From Pseudomonadota bacterium (GTDB taxonomy: Bacteria; Pseudomonadota; Alphaproteobacteria; Rhizobiales; Rhizobiaceae): DNA of 7,166 bases. The stretch is from NCBI GenBank assembly GCA_023433855.1, contig JAEYTV010000322.1, forward strand, positions 1 to 7,166. The letters are read 5' to 3'. Below the pieces are notes generated by a model, which was given only the letters and a program-made list of their open reading frames with translations, made no database searches and was not told the DNA's origin. Each line of letters opens with the position of its first letter. Position 1 is the stretch's first letter. A program made the position numbers and the translations under genes. Below are positions 6,208 through 7,166 of this stretch, one piece after another.

Positions 6208-7166
6208 GCCGGCACCCATCGGCTAAAGAGTGACGTTGACAGGGCGCGGCCGCGCTGTGTCCCATCTTTCCCGGCCTCCCGGATGACGAGTTCGCCCGAT
6301 TCCACCGCGCCTTCCGCGCCCTTCATCGTATCGCGCATCAGTTCGTGAATAGAATAGAAGCTCGCCCGGATCGAATAGGCAGTGAGGACCAGGCCGATCG
6401 GTCTGGATGACAGGAGCTCGCGGCACACATCCAGCATCAGAGGCAGGTGGTCGAAGAGTTGCCAGACCTCGCCATTCGGGCCGCGACCGAATTTGGGAGG
6501 ATCGGTGAGGATGATGTCATATTTGTTGCCGCGCCGCTCCTCACGCAGAATGAATTTCATCGCGTCTTCGCATATCCAGCGGATCGGCGCCTTTTCCAGC
6601 CTTGCCAGCGCCTGGTTCTCGCGAGCCCAGCCGATGGCCTTCTTGGAGGCGTCGACGTGGGTGACCTCGGCGCCGGCTTTTGCCGCGACCAGCGATGCCA
6701 CCCCGGTATAGCCGAACAGGTTCAGCACCTTGACTGGACGTTTCGCCTCCTCGATGTGCGTCTTCATCCACTCCCAGTGCACGATCTGCTCGGGGAACAC
6801 GCCGACATGGCGGAACGCCGTGAACCGGCCCAGGAAATCCACACCCAGCAGTGAAAGCGGCCATGTCTCGCCCAGGGCCTGCCGGGGAAAGCGCCAGCGC
6901 CCGATGCCGTCCTCGTCCGCCTCGCCGGCAAATACCGCATCGGCCCGCTCCCAGGCATGCGCCGGCAGGGACGGCTGCCATAGCGCTTGCGCCTCCGGTC
7001 TGACGATCCGGTAGGAGCCGTATTGCTCAAGCTTTAAACCGTTTCCGCTGTCGATCAGGTGAAAATCGCCGGCGCCGGAGGAGTCGAGAAATACGGGGAC
7101 CCGCTCTGCCGGCACGTCGCCGCTGCGCGTCATCAACGGGCGGCTTTCCGCCGGGGCGGATGGCCG
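6204..7166 (-). CDS. Class I SAM-dependent methyltransferase, RlmI/RlmK-like (possibly truncated at the window edge)
   Basis: This protein resembles the Methyltrans_SAM (RlmI-like, COG1092) group, which methylates rRNA bases; the exact target is not known. Seen directly: SAM-binding motif I LNLFGYTGVASL followed by the acidic motif II HVDASKKAI; a CEDAMKFI segment; catalytic-type motif IV LTDPPKFGRG; and a C-terminal GLVLTAYSIRASF strand. It lacks the N-terminal PUA domain of RlmI. Possible starts in the window are TTG 7136 and ATG 7133; the ATG has a GGAAAG ten bases upstream and gives 309 residues. The frame nevertheless stays open through a Pro/Ala/Ser-rich run to the right edge, so translation may begin beyond the window; I extend the feature there for that reason. 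The TGA (6206-6204) overlaps the start of the next gene as ATGA, so this is the first visible gene of the methyltransferase-lspA unit. Confidence 0.88.
   Translation of the reverse strand, partial: RPSAPAESRPLMTRSGDVPAERVPVFLDSSGAGDFHLIDSGNGLKLEQYGSYRIVRPEAQALWQPSLPAHAWERADAVFAGEADEDGIGRWRFPRQALGETWPLSLLGVDFLGRFTAFRHVGVFPEQIVHWEWMKTHIEEAKRPVKVLNLFGYTGVASLVAAKAGAEVTHVDASKKAIGWARENQALARLEKAPIRWICEDAMKFILREERRGNKYDIILTDPPKFGRGPNGEVWQLFDHLPLMLDVCRELLSSRPIGLVLTAYSIRASFYSIHELMRDTMKGAEGAVESGELVIREAGKDGTQRGRALSTSLFSRWVPA

Noticed and set aside
1..7166. Mobile element, CRISPR array, defence system, tRNA or ncRNA gene.
   Set aside because: No transposase, integrase, spaced direct repeats, cloverleaf-like sequence or defence-type domain was found on either strand; all coding space is filled by conserved housekeeping or regulatory genes.

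Overview
The window reads as an ordinary, densely packed stretch of alphaproteobacterial chromosome. The best match is the Hyphomicrobiales, probably Rhizobiaceae (Sinorhizobium/Ensifer, Rhizobium or Shinella type). The reasons are high GC, short intergenic gaps, four-base stop/start overlaps, and a malic enzyme next to an ornithine-lipid acyltransferase. From memory the same pairing (tme next to olsB) occurs in Sinorhizobium meliloti; this was not checked. There are no phage genes, transposases, CRISPR arrays, rRNA or tRNA genes, and no sign of horizontal transfer.

Layout: positions 1-1883 (+) hold the 3' part of a MaeB-type malic enzyme, cut at its 5' end by the window edge. It converges on the remaining genes, which all lie on the minus strand. 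The 179-base gap at 1884-2062 contains three inverted repeats that may separate the convergent transcripts. Reading the minus strand in its own direction from the right edge, the order is: a class I SAM-dependent methyltransferase of the RlmI-like family (7166-6204, possibly incomplete at its start); a SpoU/TrmH-family RNA methyltransferase (6207-5350); the lipoprotein signal peptidase gene lspA (5353-4862); a soluble-looking hybrid histidine kinase (4806-3034); and olsB (2935-2063), which makes lyso-ornithine lipid. The first three are joined by two ATGA overlaps and look like one translationally coupled unit. The kinase follows after 55 bases and olsB after a further 98 bases.

The most useful regulatory signal is upstream of olsB. 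Two 7-base half-sites resembling a PhoB (Pho) box lie one helical turn apart and are followed at promoter spacing by a TATA-like hexamer. A second, sigma70-like promoter lies just upstream and overlaps the kinase stop codon. This fits the known induction of ornithine lipids when phosphate is scarce.

The window holds no new multi-gene system that I can defend. Points worth a second look are the Pho-box arrangement, a hybrid kinase with a degenerate middle receiver and no membrane anchor, an Arg-to-Gly change at a conserved LspA position, and the hairpins at the convergent junction.
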